Assembly: GCA_025354795.1 (NCBI GenBank)
Contig: JANXMF010000081.1
Location: forward strand, 1-63,604
Direction of reading: 5' to 3'
Source: Pseudobdellovibrionaceae bacterium
GTDB lineage: Bacteria; Bdellovibrionota; Bdellovibrionia; Bdellovibrionales; UBA1609
DNA length: 63,604 bases
Shown here: positions 24,762 to 34,419 of the stretch, one piece after another
Position numbering within the stretch: the stretch's first letter is position 1
How the letters are laid out: each line of letters starts with the position of its first letter
Program-made: the position numbers and the translations under genes
The notes under the pieces: model-generated
Seen by the model: the letters and a program-made list of their open reading frames with translations, nothing else
Databases searched by the model: none
Told to the model about the DNA's origin: nothing

Positions 24762-25834
24762 ATAAATCCCAATTCGCGCTCGACCTCTTTTGGCAACTGC
24801 GGAATCTTTGAGCGCGGCACGAAGAACGTAGTGAGTTGAAAGAAATCCTGAAAGATCTTGTGCTGATCGGTGGCGTCCTTCAAGTATTGATAGCCGCTGG
24901 AGCCGCCCGTTCCCACCTTCGAACCCAGCATGCGCTTGGCCATTAGAGCATGGCGGTGACGCCAAGTGGTGAACCACTCGTCGACATCCATCAGCGCTGT
25001 GAGCAGACGAAAGGGCAGCTGCAGTGCGGGCTGGTCGCGGTAAAGCTGAATCAGAAGAGCCGCGTGTAAAGCCGTGTAAGAAAGGCGCCACTGGGAATGC
25101 TTATGGGCCTCGGCAAAACTGCTCTCATCAAATAGTGCCCGAAAATTTCCGAGCGAGCCCTCGAGGATCAGGCGATTGCGTTCCTTGTCGGCGTCGCCAA
25201 GCGCTGGATTCTGCTCAATGATCGTCATATCTTGCAGCAGCGCGGATTCGACCGTCGCTTTGTAAGTCTGCCAAAAATCAAACCCGCGCATTTTCAAAAA
25301 CGGCGTGCGCTCGAGCCACTTTTCCACGCGGTCGAAGAGGCTAGCCTCGCCTTCAATTTTATTGATTGTGCTGCGCTGAGCGGGCTGAAGCGATTGATCA
25401 AAATCGGTCTGATTGTATTTCAAGCGATTTTCACGGCGCAGGCCCAGTCGCGTTTCAATGGTGCGAAATTGCAAGCTCTGAAAACCAGAGGCAGGAATCA
25501 ACATATCGCGGAATTCCAAAAAATCCAGCGGCGTCATGGTTTCCATAATGCGCACTTGATCGACCATGTGTTTTTCAATCTCAACCACGCGTTGCAATCG
25601 CGACACGATCAGGTCCATCCATTTTTCATCAAGATGTTCCTGGGAGAAAATGGCGAGGACCGAATCAATCTCAGTGAGAATTTGTTTGAACCAAAGTTCA
25701 TAAACCTGGTGAACCACTATGAATAACATTTCATCATGGGCGGCGCGGCCCTGGCTGTGGCTCTCGGCCTTCTGGCAGCTCAACAGTTTTTCCAGCTGGA
25801 GGTAGTCGTGGTAGTTCATTTTTCGCGAAAACAT
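24737..25834 (-). CDS. kynA: Tryptophan 2,3-dioxygenase
   Basis: 'YHDYLQLEKLLSCQ...HDEMLFIVVHQVYELWFKQIL', 'RHALMAKRMLGSKVGTGGSSGYQYLK' typical of TDO. Confidence 0.95.
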   Translation of the reverse strand: MFSRKMNYHDYLQLEKLLSCQKAESHSQGRAAHDEMLFIVVHQVYELWFKQILTEIDSVLAIFSQEHLDEKWMDLIVSRLQRVVEIEKHMVDQVRIMETMTPLDFLEFRDMLIPASGFQSLQFRTIETRLGLRRENRLKYNQTDFDQSLQPAQRSTINKIEGEASLFDRVEKWLERTPFLKMRGFDFWQTYKATVESALLQDMTIIEQNPALGDADKERNRLILEGSLGNFRALFDESSFAEAHKHSQWRLSYTALHAALLIQLYRDQPALQLPFRLLTALMDVDEWFTTWRHRHALMAKRMLGSKVGTGGSSGYQYLKDATDQHKIFQDFFQLTTFFVPRSKIPQLPKEVERELGFIYSQSTTS

Positions 25835-26874
25835 TCTCTCACCTCACGAATTGCATCGACCAAACGAGTATTGGTCTCGGGCTGCCAGTCAAAACTAATC
25901 ATCCAGCGACAAAGATTTTGCTCCACATCCCACACATAAAAAAAGAATCGCTCACGCAACGGCCCGATCCACGCTTTCGGCAGGCGCACAAACAGGGCGT
26001 TGCTCTCGACCGCATGCTGCACTTGGATTTCAGGAATCTCGGCGAGCCGCGCGGCCAGGTCCTGGGCGGTTTTGGTCACGTGGCGGGCGATCTCAAGCCA
26101 TAGGTCCTGGTGGAGGTAAGCATAAAATTGCGCTGCTAAAAAACGCGTCTTACTCGAGAGTTGCATGGCTTGTTTGCGATAAAACTTAAAGTGCGCCTTG
26201 GCCAGCGGCGAGAACAGCAGCACAGCCTCAGCGCCCAGCAAGCCGTTTTTGGTGCCGCCAAATGACACGACATCGACGCCGATATCCGCGGTCAGGGCAC
26301 GCAAACTGCAATTCAAAAAAGCCGCGGCGTTCACCAGCCGAGCGCCGTCAATATGTAACATAAGATTTTTACGCGTCGTCCATTCTCGCCAAGCGCGGAG
26401 TTCGGGCAAGGTGTAGCAGACGCCCAGTTCAGTGGGCTGAGTGAGGCTCACCATTCGCGGTTGGGAAAAATGTTGGTCACCTTGGCGCTGCAAGCGAGTA
26501 TGGAGTTGCTCGGGACGGATGCGGCCGTCTCTTGACGGCACCGTCATCACTTTGCAGCCGACAAATTTTTCTGGCGCGCCACATTCGTCCTGTTGCAAAT
26601 GCGCGGCTTCAGAAGCGATCACCGCTTCAAAACTTTTGACTAGACCGCTCAGGCTTAAAACATTGGCGGCGGTGCCCGTGAAAACATACTGGGCTTCAAC
26701 TGTATCCCCAAAGAGGCGTTTGAATTCGAGCGCCGCCAGCTTTGAAACTTCATCCAGGCCATAGGCATGGGCATGCCCGCGATTGGCGGCCACCACGGCT
26801 TGCAAAATTTTGGGATGAACGCCGGAATGATTGTCGCTGCCCAAGCTGGTGGCGAATTCCAAGTCCTCAAACAT
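25816..26874 (-). CDS. Low-specificity threonine aldolase-like / beta-eliminating lyase family PLP enzyme
   Basis: 'SDNHSGVHPKILQAV...GTAANVLSL...HIDGARLVNAAAFLN...VDVVSFGGTKNGLLGAEAV' (PLP Lys in GGTKNG). Confidence 0.85.
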   Translation of the reverse strand: MFEDLEFATSLGSDNHSGVHPKILQAVVAANRGHAHAYGLDEVSKLAALEFKRLFGDTVEAQYVFTGTAANVLSLSGLVKSFEAVIASEAAHLQQDECGAPEKFVGCKVMTVPSRDGRIRPEQLHTRLQRQGDQHFSQPRMVSLTQPTELGVCYTLPELRAWREWTTRKNLMLHIDGARLVNAAAFLNCSLRALTADIGVDVVSFGGTKNGLLGAEAVLLFSPLAKAHFKFYRKQAMQLSSKTRFLAAQFYAYLHQDLWLEIARHVTKTAQDLAARLAEIPEIQVQHAVESNALFVRLPKAWIGPLRERFFFYVWDVEQNLCRWMISFDWQPETNTRLVDAIREVRECFREK

Positions 26875-27793
26875 GATGTAAAAATCCGTGCGCCAACTGC
26901 GCCGCCAATTTGGCGGTGCCCCCGCCAGTGTCGAGGGGAGGGGACACTTCATAGACTCCCATGACGCGCAAATCGAGATGTTGAAACAGATATTGTAAAA
27001 ACGGCCAAAAACTTTGCGGCGATAAGCCGACGGGCCACGCGGCGCTGGAGCCGGCGGCATAAGGCCAGGCAAAGGCATCGATATCCACCGCTAAAAATGT
27101 GGGGCGACCCTCGGAAACAATAGTATCCAAAGCCTTCACACTATAGCTAAGCGGGGAAAGATCTGAACTTAAAATTTCATCCAACGTAACGATGGTTCCG
27201 CCTTTATGCTCGACATATTCGCGATGTTTTTTGGCATTGCACTGAGCCTGGATGCCATATTCGACAAATGCAAAACGATGGGGGCCTTCGAGCAGGCGGA
27301 AAAACGGCGTGCCGCTGCTGGGGCCGTGATTTAGGTTGCGCACATCGAGATGGGCGTCGATATTTATGATCAACGGATCTTGTTTAGCAAAATGGGCCAA
27401 AAAAGCCGCGCCATCGGGATAGGCGTAGTCATTGCCTCCGCCCAAAGTGAGCACCCGTTGACCACGCTCTAGTAAGCTAGCCACTTGGACTTGCGCCGCG
27501 AGGTGGCGTCCGTCGAGTGTGTCCTTGCGCTGCAGGTTGCCGAGATCTGAAAAAGTCCGCAGACGACCCCGTGCATTCGGCGTCGTTCGATAAAGCCAAT
27601 GGCGAATCTCATTGGGGCCAGCTGCGGCGCCTAGGCGACCTCCGTTCAGCGCAATACCCTCATCGTCCGGATAACCTAAAATGCACAACTCAGCGTTTTC
27701 ACTTTGCACTTGAACCAGATCGCCAAGACGGGGATCGTCAGGGTCATTTTTGCTAAAGAAAAGTTTGGAGGGGCACGGATCGAAGTCGCTCAT
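26867..27793 (-). CDS. Arginase/agmatinase/formimidoylglutamase family hydrolase
   Basis: 'GGRLGAAAGPNEIR', 'LGGGNDYAYPDG', 'NIDAHLDVR', 'SGTPFFRLLEG', 'VDIDAF'. Confidence 0.8.
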   Translation of the reverse strand: MSDFDPCPSKLFFSKNDPDDPRLGDLVQVQSENAELCILGYPDDEGIALNGGRLGAAAGPNEIRHWLYRTTPNARGRLRTFSDLGNLQRKDTLDGRHLAAQVQVASLLERGQRVLTLGGGNDYAYPDGAAFLAHFAKQDPLIINIDAHLDVRNLNHGPSSGTPFFRLLEGPHRFAFVEYGIQAQCNAKKHREYVEHKGGTIVTLDEILSSDLSPLSYSVKALDTIVSEGRPTFLAVDIDAFAWPYAAGSSAAWPVGLSPQSFWPFLQYLFQHLDLRVMGVYEVSPPLDTGGGTAKLAAQLAHGFLHHV

Positions 27794-27896
27794 CGGTCTT
27801 CTAGAAATGACGAATCCCTTCATCCAAGTCCACCAAAAGCGCGCAACGCGATGCATTTGGATGACAAAAAAGCCGAATTCAGTCACTTCATTGGCA

Positions 27897-28352
27897 ATGG
27901 CTCATCTCCAGTTGTCGCAAGTCATCCCCGCGCCTCGCTTTGACGTTTACGATTTCATGGTGTCGCCGGCGCACTTGGCAGAAATGCTCAACCCAATCAT
28001 TGACGTCCAGTTGTTGAGCCCGGAAGTGCCGCTACAGCGGGGTAGCGAATTTAATTTTCAGATGACCCGGCTTGGCCTCGCCCAAAACGTGCGGCTCAGG
28101 ATAGAGGACGTGCTGCGCGGCTCACGCCTGACCTATCGTCAAGTGGAAGGCCTGTTTGCGGGTTGGACCCACACCACCAAATTCAGCGAGCACTTGGAGG
28201 GCGAAACTCTGGTCACCGATATTGCCGACTACACACTGCCCTTCGGATTGCTTGGCAATATTGTCGATGATTTATTTACTAAACGCGATATGCGAAAGCT
28301 CCTCGAACACCGCTTGCGTCAGGCGCTAAACCATTTTGTAAGTCTTAAGTAA
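27897..28352 (+). CDS. SRPBCC-family (START-like) protein
   Basis: 'VIPAPRFDVYDFMVSPAHLAEMLNP...TKFSEHLEGETLVTDIADYTLPFGLLGNIVDDL'. Confidence 0.7.
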   Translation: MAHLQLSQVIPAPRFDVYDFMVSPAHLAEMLNPIIDVQLLSPEVPLQRGSEFNFQMTRLGLAQNVRLRIEDVLRGSRLTYRQVEGLFAGWTHTTKFSEHLEGETLVTDIADYTLPFGLLGNIVDDLFTKRDMRKLLEHRLRQALNHFVSLK

Positions 28353-29306
28353 ATTCTGCAAGGCCTGCAGGTGGCCCAGTGGATAAAGCCCGACCTTATC
28401 GAAAAACAAAGTCTTAAAGGCTTCCTTAGGGCTCATCTGTTCAAACGCCAAGAGCCGGTCAAACGCGTTCACGGTGGCCACCACGATCACCAGCGGATCC
28501 ATTTCGCGCTCTTGCAGGCCCTTGGGGAAACCGGTGCCCTTAATATTTTCTTCGTGCTGTGTGATAATATTAATCACCATCTGGTCGACAAACTTGGAGC
28601 CTTGCAGTCGGTGCGCTCCTTGAGTCGGGTGATTGCGGTAGATCGCGCGCGCCTCATCACTCATGGTGTCGCTGGCGGCGATACTTTCGTAAAAATGCGA
28701 GAGATCTAAATCGATGTCATGAATTAAGCTTCCCAAAGCCATCAGATGGAGCGGATTGCCGTCACGCATGTCCGTGGTCTGCGCCACCGCCACACTGAGA
28801 ACCGCGACGTTGACCCCATGATGTGAAATACTTTGATCGACATTGGTCAGCTGTAAGATCGCCGCCGCACCTTCGGGCTCGCCCTGCAAAAATTCGGTGA
28901 AGCGCTGAATGGAGCTGCGCGTGTGAGTGTAAATAAACTCATCGAGTGGGTCTTCCATGTACTTTTCCGCGAGCGCCTGTTGGAATCCCTGAATCACTTC
29001 GGCGCGCAGACCAATGGCCTTTTTGGAGTTGCGGTCATAGGCGGCGTCAATACTCTCTTCCAGATATTGCGTGTAAGGCACTACATCGTCGCGGCGAATG
29101 TACATTTTCTTCAGTTTCTTGGTCTTTAGCCGGGTCAGGCGTTTACCTTCAAACGAATCGCCTTGGCGACAATACAAAATATGTTTGCCGGCGACTCGTA
29201 CAAATGCATCAAAGGGAATTTTTAAATCGCCGCGTAGGCTGGCCACGCGAATGGCGGTGTATTCCGCAGCGACATCCGAGGTTTTTTCGTTATTTGCCAT
29301 GTGCAT
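28326..29306 (-). CDS. HD-GYP-like domain protein with variant catalytic motif
   Basis: 'ISHHGVNVAVLSVAVA', 'LIHDIDLDL', 'ITQHEENIKGTGFPKGL'. Confidence 0.8.
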   Translation of the reverse strand: MHMANNEKTSDVAAEYTAIRVASLRGDLKIPFDAFVRVAGKHILYCRQGDSFEGKRLTRLKTKKLKKMYIRRDDVVPYTQYLEESIDAAYDRNSKKAIGLRAEVIQGFQQALAEKYMEDPLDEFIYTHTRSSIQRFTEFLQGEPEGAAAILQLTNVDQSISHHGVNVAVLSVAVAQTTDMRDGNPLHLMALGSLIHDIDLDLSHFYESIAASDTMSDEARAIYRNHPTQGAHRLQGSKFVDQMVINIITQHEENIKGTGFPKGLQEREMDPLVIVVATVNAFDRLLAFEQMSPKEAFKTLFFDKVGLYPLGHLQALQNLLKTYKMV

Positions 29307-29333
29307 TTATTTTGGTCTACAGTCCCACGCATA

Positions 29334-30380
29334 TCAACCGTTGAGTTGTTTTAATGTCCATTCTGCGAGCTCTTGGTGCACCGGCGATTGGCGTAAAGCC
29401 TCCACTTCGGGCCGCAATTGTCTGAGACGCAGATTGCCAATGACGTAGAGGGCGTTGCGCTTGAGGCCATTGGCCCGCGCGCGTGAGTAGGGCAGCGCCG
29501 CGAAGGTTCTGGCTAAAGTCTTGTTCGACTGAGTCAGTAGCCAGCGTAACTCAGGCACCAATGCAGCGGGGTCGAGTTCTTGCGTGCGCATAGCCTCCTT
29601 GCGCATAGCCTCGCGGCCAAAAACTTTTTCATTCCATGGACAAACGGTTTGGCAAATGTCGCAGCCAAAAAACCAATCCCCAAGTCCCGCGCGCAAGGCC
29701 TCTGGAGCCGCCGCTTTCGCTTCGATAGTCCAATAGGAAATGCAGCGGTTCGAATCGAGCACCCGCGGCGCTTGAAAGGCACCGGTCGGACAGGCCGTGA
29801 GGCAGCGATTGCAAGTGCCGCAAAAATCCGTCATGGCTTTTTCCACACCCGGAGCGCGCATCGAGGTGAAAATTTCACCGATAAAAAACAGACTGCCTTT
29901 TTGCCGGTCGATCAAACACGAATTTTTTCCCACCCATCCCAGCCCCGCTCGCGCGGCCAGATCCCGCTCCAAAATCGGCGACGAATCCGTGAAACATAAG
30001 AATTCTTCTGCCGGAAAATCTACTTGCAGTGCACGCCGTAAGTCCTCGAGTTCAGAGCGGAATTTAGTGTGATAATCACCACCACGAGCATAGAGAGCCG
30101 TGCGCAGATTAAGCAGTCCGTTGGCCGGGTAGGGGTGAGGAAGATAACCTTTGGTCACCACAATCGCGGCATGGGCTTTGGGCGCGAGCAATTGTGGATC
30201 CGCCTTTTCGGGCAGGTGGCGTTGCAAGTAATCCATGTCGGCCTGATGTCCAGCTTTTAACCAGTCCATGTAAAGACCCAGCGAAAGTGGCGCTTTTAAT
30301 TCCACCAAACCAAAATCCTGAAAGGAAAACCGGCTAACAGTCTGCGCAAGCTTAGCGACAAAATCCATTCGCACAGGCAT
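29334..30380 (-). CDS. queG: Epoxyqueuosine reductase
   Basis: Two 4Fe-4S motifs 'CGTCNRCLTACPTGAF' and 'CDICQTVCPWN'; HEAT-like C-terminus. Confidence 0.93.
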   Translation of the reverse strand: MPVRMDFVAKLAQTVSRFSFQDFGLVELKAPLSLGLYMDWLKAGHQADMDYLQRHLPEKADPQLLAPKAHAAIVVTKGYLPHPYPANGLLNLRTALYARGGDYHTKFRSELEDLRRALQVDFPAEEFLCFTDSSPILERDLAARAGLGWVGKNSCLIDRQKGSLFFIGEIFTSMRAPGVEKAMTDFCGTCNRCLTACPTGAFQAPRVLDSNRCISYWTIEAKAAAPEALRAGLGDWFFGCDICQTVCPWNEKVFGREAMRKEAMRTQELDPAALVPELRWLLTQSNKTLARTFAALPYSRARANGLKRNALYVIGNLRLRQLRPEVEALRQSPVHQELAEWTLKQLNG

Positions 30381-30389
30381 AATCTGACT

Positions 30390-31631
30390 ATGTCACCACG
30401 TCAAAGCCTCAGCTATGCGATGCCCTTGCCTCCGCTTGAGAAACACCCGGCCTATGCGCCCGCCGCCCTCGTGCTCGCCAAACTCACCAAGCTTGGCCAC
30501 CTGAGCGCTTTTGCCGGCGGTTGTGTACGGGACGCTTTGCTAGCACACACTCCAAAAGATCTGGATATTGCGACGGCGGCACCGCCCGAGGTGGTGGAGC
30601 AGATTTTCCCACGCACGCTTGCCGTGGGCAAAGCCTTTGGCACCATAGTCGTTATAGAAGACGGACATAATTTCGAAGTCACCACGTTTCGCAAAGATGG
30701 CCCCTATGCGGATGGGCGCCATCCCATTCACGTGGAGTTTAGCGATATGAAAGAAGATGCTTGGCGCCGAGATTTCACCGTCAACGCGCTTTTTTACGAC
30801 CCCGAAGCGGGCGAAGTTGTGGATCACGTGGGTGGCGTGGCCGACTTAGCGCAAGGACTGCTCCGCACCGTAGGCCATGCCTCGGAACGATTCAGTGAAG
30901 ATCGCTTACGCATGTTGCGAGCCGCGCGTTTTGTGGCTCAGCTTGGCTTTCGCATGGAAGATGAAACCGCCGATGCCATTCGCGCCCAGTATCAAGAATT
31001 GGAAGGTGTCGCGAAAGAACGCATATTTAATGAATTGAAGCGCCTGCTAGAGTCGGAATATATCACTGAGGGCTTGCGCACTTTGCGCGCCACCCATCTT
31101 TCGCGCGTAATCTGGCCCGAACTCGATGCCCTAAACTTGGAGCGTTTTGTCGATTTTGTGCCGCCAGTGAATTGGCAAAACGCCTTTGCCGCGGTCGCCC
31201 TTTTAGTGGGCGCGAAAAACGTAGAAGAGCGCCTACAGAGTTGGAAGGTGCCACGCCAGGGGCTAAAGAGTGTCCTTACGCAAATACACGATTGCAAAGT
31301 TTTGATGAACCCCGCTTCTTCGCGCGCCGACCGCGCCCGAGTTTTGGGCGGGGATCAGTTCCTTGAAATCTTGCGCCTCGCCGATGGTTTCTTGCCGGGA
31401 AATCCAGATATTCTCACCGGGTGGATCACAGAGTTTTTGTCGATCACGGGCAAAACGGCAACACTGCCTCATCCACTTTTTAACGGTCATGATCTATTGA
31501 AGTTGGGGGTTGAGCCTGGTGAAAAAATGGGCGAAATGCTGAAGGTCCTTTATGCTGGGCAATTGGAAGGGCAATTCGCTTCGAAGGCGGAGGCGCTTAA
31601 GAAGATTCAGGCGATGATCAAGGGAATTTGA
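30390..31631 (+). CDS. cca: CCA tRNA nucleotidyltransferase / poly(A) polymerase family
   Basis: 'AFAGGCVRDALLAHTPKDLDIATAAPPEVVEQIF', 'RRDFTVNALFYDP', 'EDRLRMLRAARFVAQLGF'. Confidence 0.88.
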   Translation: MSPRQSLSYAMPLPPLEKHPAYAPAALVLAKLTKLGHLSAFAGGCVRDALLAHTPKDLDIATAAPPEVVEQIFPRTLAVGKAFGTIVVIEDGHNFEVTTFRKDGPYADGRHPIHVEFSDMKEDAWRRDFTVNALFYDPEAGEVVDHVGGVADLAQGLLRTVGHASERFSEDRLRMLRAARFVAQLGFRMEDETADAIRAQYQELEGVAKERIFNELKRLLESEYITEGLRTLRATHLSRVIWPELDALNLERFVDFVPPVNWQNAFAAVALLVGAKNVEERLQSWKVPRQGLKSVLTQIHDCKVLMNPASSRADRARVLGGDQFLEILRLADGFLPGNPDILTGWITEFLSITGKTATLPHPLFNGHDLLKLGVEPGEKMGEMLKVLYAGQLEGQFASKAEALKKIQAMIKGI

Positions 31632-31675
31632 GGGGATCGGGGAAGCCTGCTTGCTTTCGGTCGGGCGCAGCCGGT

Positions 31676-31867
31676 TTATTTTTTAACCGAGCCTTGAATC
31701 TTCCGTTCAGTCCCTTTGTGCTGGCGCCAATCGTAGTCCCGGCTCTTTGCGAACCGATCGTTCCAGGTCTGCCATTTTTGCGGTGGAAATTTGTGTACGA
31801 TATTGCCATCGGCATCGAAGATATCCGGACTTTTGCCAAACAAAAAATCTAAGATTCCCACGTTCAC
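31676..31867 (-). CDS. Small hypothetical protein
   Basis: 63 aa, GTG start preceded by GAGAGAACGAG; soluble, composition looks coding. Confidence 0.45.
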   Translation of the reverse strand: MNVGILDFLFGKSPDIFDADGNIVHKFPPQKWQTWNDRFAKSRDYDWRQHKGTERKIQGSVKK

Positions 31868-31919
31868 CTCGTTCTCTCTATTGGTAACGGATATCTACCA
31901 ATCAGACAATGAGATTACA

Positions 31920-32210
31920 CTACTGGCATTCAAGATTTACACAAGCCAGCGCCAAATCATCCTCAACATCGGCAGCCACTGAGCGGCGCTGGGCGAAATA
32001 TTGATCGATCAATTGGGTTCCGCAATTCAAGCGGGCTTGCTCTTTAGCTTCCCTCATGGTGGCACCGTGGCCAATAGCGGTGCCGTAACCAGTGACAATG
32101 CGACAGGTCGCATTTCGCTTTGGAGCCACGTTGGTCGCGGCAGTTGCACGGCTTGCAATCAGAATCAGAAGGACCGCCGCTACTAAAATTGAAAAGGTAC
32201 GCATATGCAA
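31920..32210 (-). CDS. Small secreted protein
   Basis: 96 aa with signal peptide MHMRTFSILVAAVLLILIASRATAA and three to four Cys. Confidence 0.5.
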   Translation of the reverse strand: MHMRTFSILVAAVLLILIASRATAATNVAPKRNATCRIVTGYGTAIGHGATMREAKEQARLNCGTQLIDQYFAQRRSVAADVEDDLALACVNLECQ

Positions 32211-32466
32211 TTCTCCTCAATTCTATAAGAGAGCAAATTACGCTCCAACTTGGGGTTTTGAAGGCAGGCTTAAACCCATAGATTAATTAGGTAAATTAGA
32301 TGTCCCGGAGGGGCGGGGGCGGGCGTATAGGCCAGTTCGCGGGGCAAGGCCCCAAAAGCGGCTGGTAATTGTCAAGATTCTAGGCAGTTGCCCCTTGCGC
32401 TCTTTGCCTCGCCCGCCGCCCATATTAGTCTTGTGGTCAAATCAGATTCGCAGTACAAGGCAGAGC

Positions 32467-34398
32467 ATGGTACACAGTCGGCGTCATATTAACCCGCGGC
32501 TCCGTTTAGCCATGATTAAGATGCGCTACCCGATCGCTGTATTCAATGTCGCGGTTGTGTTGTTGATGCGATTCTTCGCTGCTGACTATGTTGGGAGCGA
32601 TCTCCCGCTGTTTTTTATTTTTGCCATCACTTTAACCTCAATTGTGGGTGGCTTGCTGCCGGGAATATTGGCGACTCTACTAAGTGGAGCCATCGGGACT
32701 TATGTTTTTACCCCGGCGATTTTTTCGGTCGTTGCGACCTCACCCAGTCTGCACCAAGTGCACTTGGTGGCATTTCTCATTGAGGGTCTTTTGGTCAGTG
32801 TGGTTTGTGGGCAACTCCTTAGCGCCAAAAATCGGATGGACGCAAGCGTTGAGATTTTTCACACGCTGTTTGAGTTTGCCAGTGTGGGTGTCAGCCAGGT
32901 GGATTTGCGCACGGGGCGTATCGAAAATGCCAATCAAAAACTGTGCGAGATCACCGGCTATACCTTGGCTGAATTGTGTGAATTGACTCCCGTGCAGTTG
33001 GCCCATCCCGAGGACGGCCAAACCAATCTACAGCCGTTTCAGGATTTGCTTGCGGGTCGCACCCGTCAATACGTAAGCGAGACTCGCATCTTACGCAAGG
33101 ACGGGCAAGGCGCCTGGCTGCGGGTGAATGCACAACGACTGACGTCGACAGCCGATCAAAGCGAACGTATTTTCAATATTGTTCAGGATATTACGGCCCA
33201 AAAAAATTCCCAAGAAGAGTTGGTGCGCGCTAAAGAGGCGGCTGAGGCTTCCAATTTAGCCAAGAGTACTTTTTTGGCTAATATGAGCCACGAAATTCGC
33301 ACGCCGCTTGGCGCGATTATGGGTTTTTCAGAATTGATCGCCGATCCGTTGGTTACGGGTTCAGAAAAGCAGTGTTACCATGGCGCCATTCAGCGCAACG
33401 GCGAGTTGTTGGCCAACATCATCAGCGACATCCTCGATCTCTCCAAGGTTGATGCCGGCAAAATGGAAGTGCATGTGGTGCCGGTGGCTTTAAGCGAGAT
33501 ACTCAATGACACCAAAACCCTGCTTGGTCTTCAGGCCAGCGAAAAGGGCGTGGCGTTGAAAATTCAAGTGGACGACAACGTGCCCGAAATCATTCGCACC
33601 GACCCTTTACGCCTGCGCCAAATCCTCAGCAACGTGGTCGGCAATGCCATTAAGTTTACCTCGAAAGGTTCAATCTCGGTCGCGGTCAAACGCGGGCGTT
33701 TGGATGATCATGACCGGCTGCTGTTTGTGGTGGAAGACACCGGCATGGGTATTGAGAAAGACCAAGTGGGAAAACTCTTTACACCATTTTCGCAAGCGTT
33801 TCCTGGTCCCGTGCGCAGCGCGGGCGGAACGGGCCTCGGGCTGGTGCTGGCTCGGCGCCTTGCGAATTTACTGGGCGGCGATGTCGATTTGACCCAAACC
33901 GAAGTCAATTGTGGCAGCACGTTCGCGGTGTCGGTAGATCCGGGGCCGATCCTCGGCATTACCTATGTTGAAGCTCGGCGGGGTGAACAACAAAACTTAC
34001 GCTTGCAGGCGACTCCTCGCCTGGATGGGACCAAGGTCTTGCTGGCCGACGATGCAGTGGACAATCAAATCCTGGTCGCGCATATATTAAAATTGGCGGG
34101 AGCGACAGTGGACGTCGCTAGCAATGGTCGTGAGGCCATCGAGCGGGCGCGACTCGAACGCTACGATGTGGTGTTGATGGATATTCAAATGCCAGTGATG
34201 GATGGTTTCGAAGCCACCGCCGAACTCAGGCGCGAAGGCTATGGTGGAAAAATCATCGCGTTAACGGCATTTGCCTTGAGCGGTGAGAAGCAACGATGCT
34301 TGGACAATGGCTTTGACGATCACGTCAGCAAACCCATTAACCGCGGGGTCCTCATCGAGGGCATTCGGCGGTTGCGCCCGGTCTCGCCGGGAGTTTAG
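32467..34398 (+). CDS. Hybrid sensor histidine kinase (DUF4118-like TM region, PAS, HisKA, HATPase, REC)
   Basis: 'FLANMSHEIRTPLGAIMGFSELI', 'NVVGNAIKFTSKG', 'EDTGMGI', 'GGTGLGLVLARRLANLLGG', REC 'DVVLMDIQMPVMDGFEATAELR'. Confidence 0.93.
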   Translation: MVHSRRHINPRLRLAMIKMRYPIAVFNVAVVLLMRFFAADYVGSDLPLFFIFAITLTSIVGGLLPGILATLLSGAIGTYVFTPAIFSVVATSPSLHQVHLVAFLIEGLLVSVVCGQLLSAKNRMDASVEIFHTLFEFASVGVSQVDLRTGRIENANQKLCEITGYTLAELCELTPVQLAHPEDGQTNLQPFQDLLAGRTRQYVSETRILRKDGQGAWLRVNAQRLTSTADQSERIFNIVQDITAQKNSQEELVRAKEAAEASNLAKSTFLANMSHEIRTPLGAIMGFSELIADPLVTGSEKQCYHGAIQRNGELLANIISDILDLSKVDAGKMEVHVVPVALSEILNDTKTLLGLQASEKGVALKIQVDDNVPEIIRTDPLRLRQILSNVVGNAIKFTSKGSISVAVKRGRLDDHDRLLFVVEDTGMGIEKDQVGKLFTPFSQAFPGPVRSAGGTGLGLVLARRLANLLGGDVDLTQTEVNCGSTFAVSVDPGPILGITYVEARRGEQQNLRLQATPRLDGTKVLLADDAVDNQILVAHILKLAGATVDVASNGREAIERARLERYDVVLMDIQMPVMDGFEATAELRREGYGGKIIALTAFALSGEKQRCLDNGFDDHVSKPINRGVLIEGIRRLRPVSPGV

Positions 34399-34419
34399 TT
34401 TCATTCGCGAGAGGTAATT

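Noticed and set aside
31618-31852. Alternative small ORFs overlapping 31676-31867
   Set aside because: Only the 31676-31867 minus frame has a plausible ribosome-binding site and soluble protein-like composition; others look like shadows
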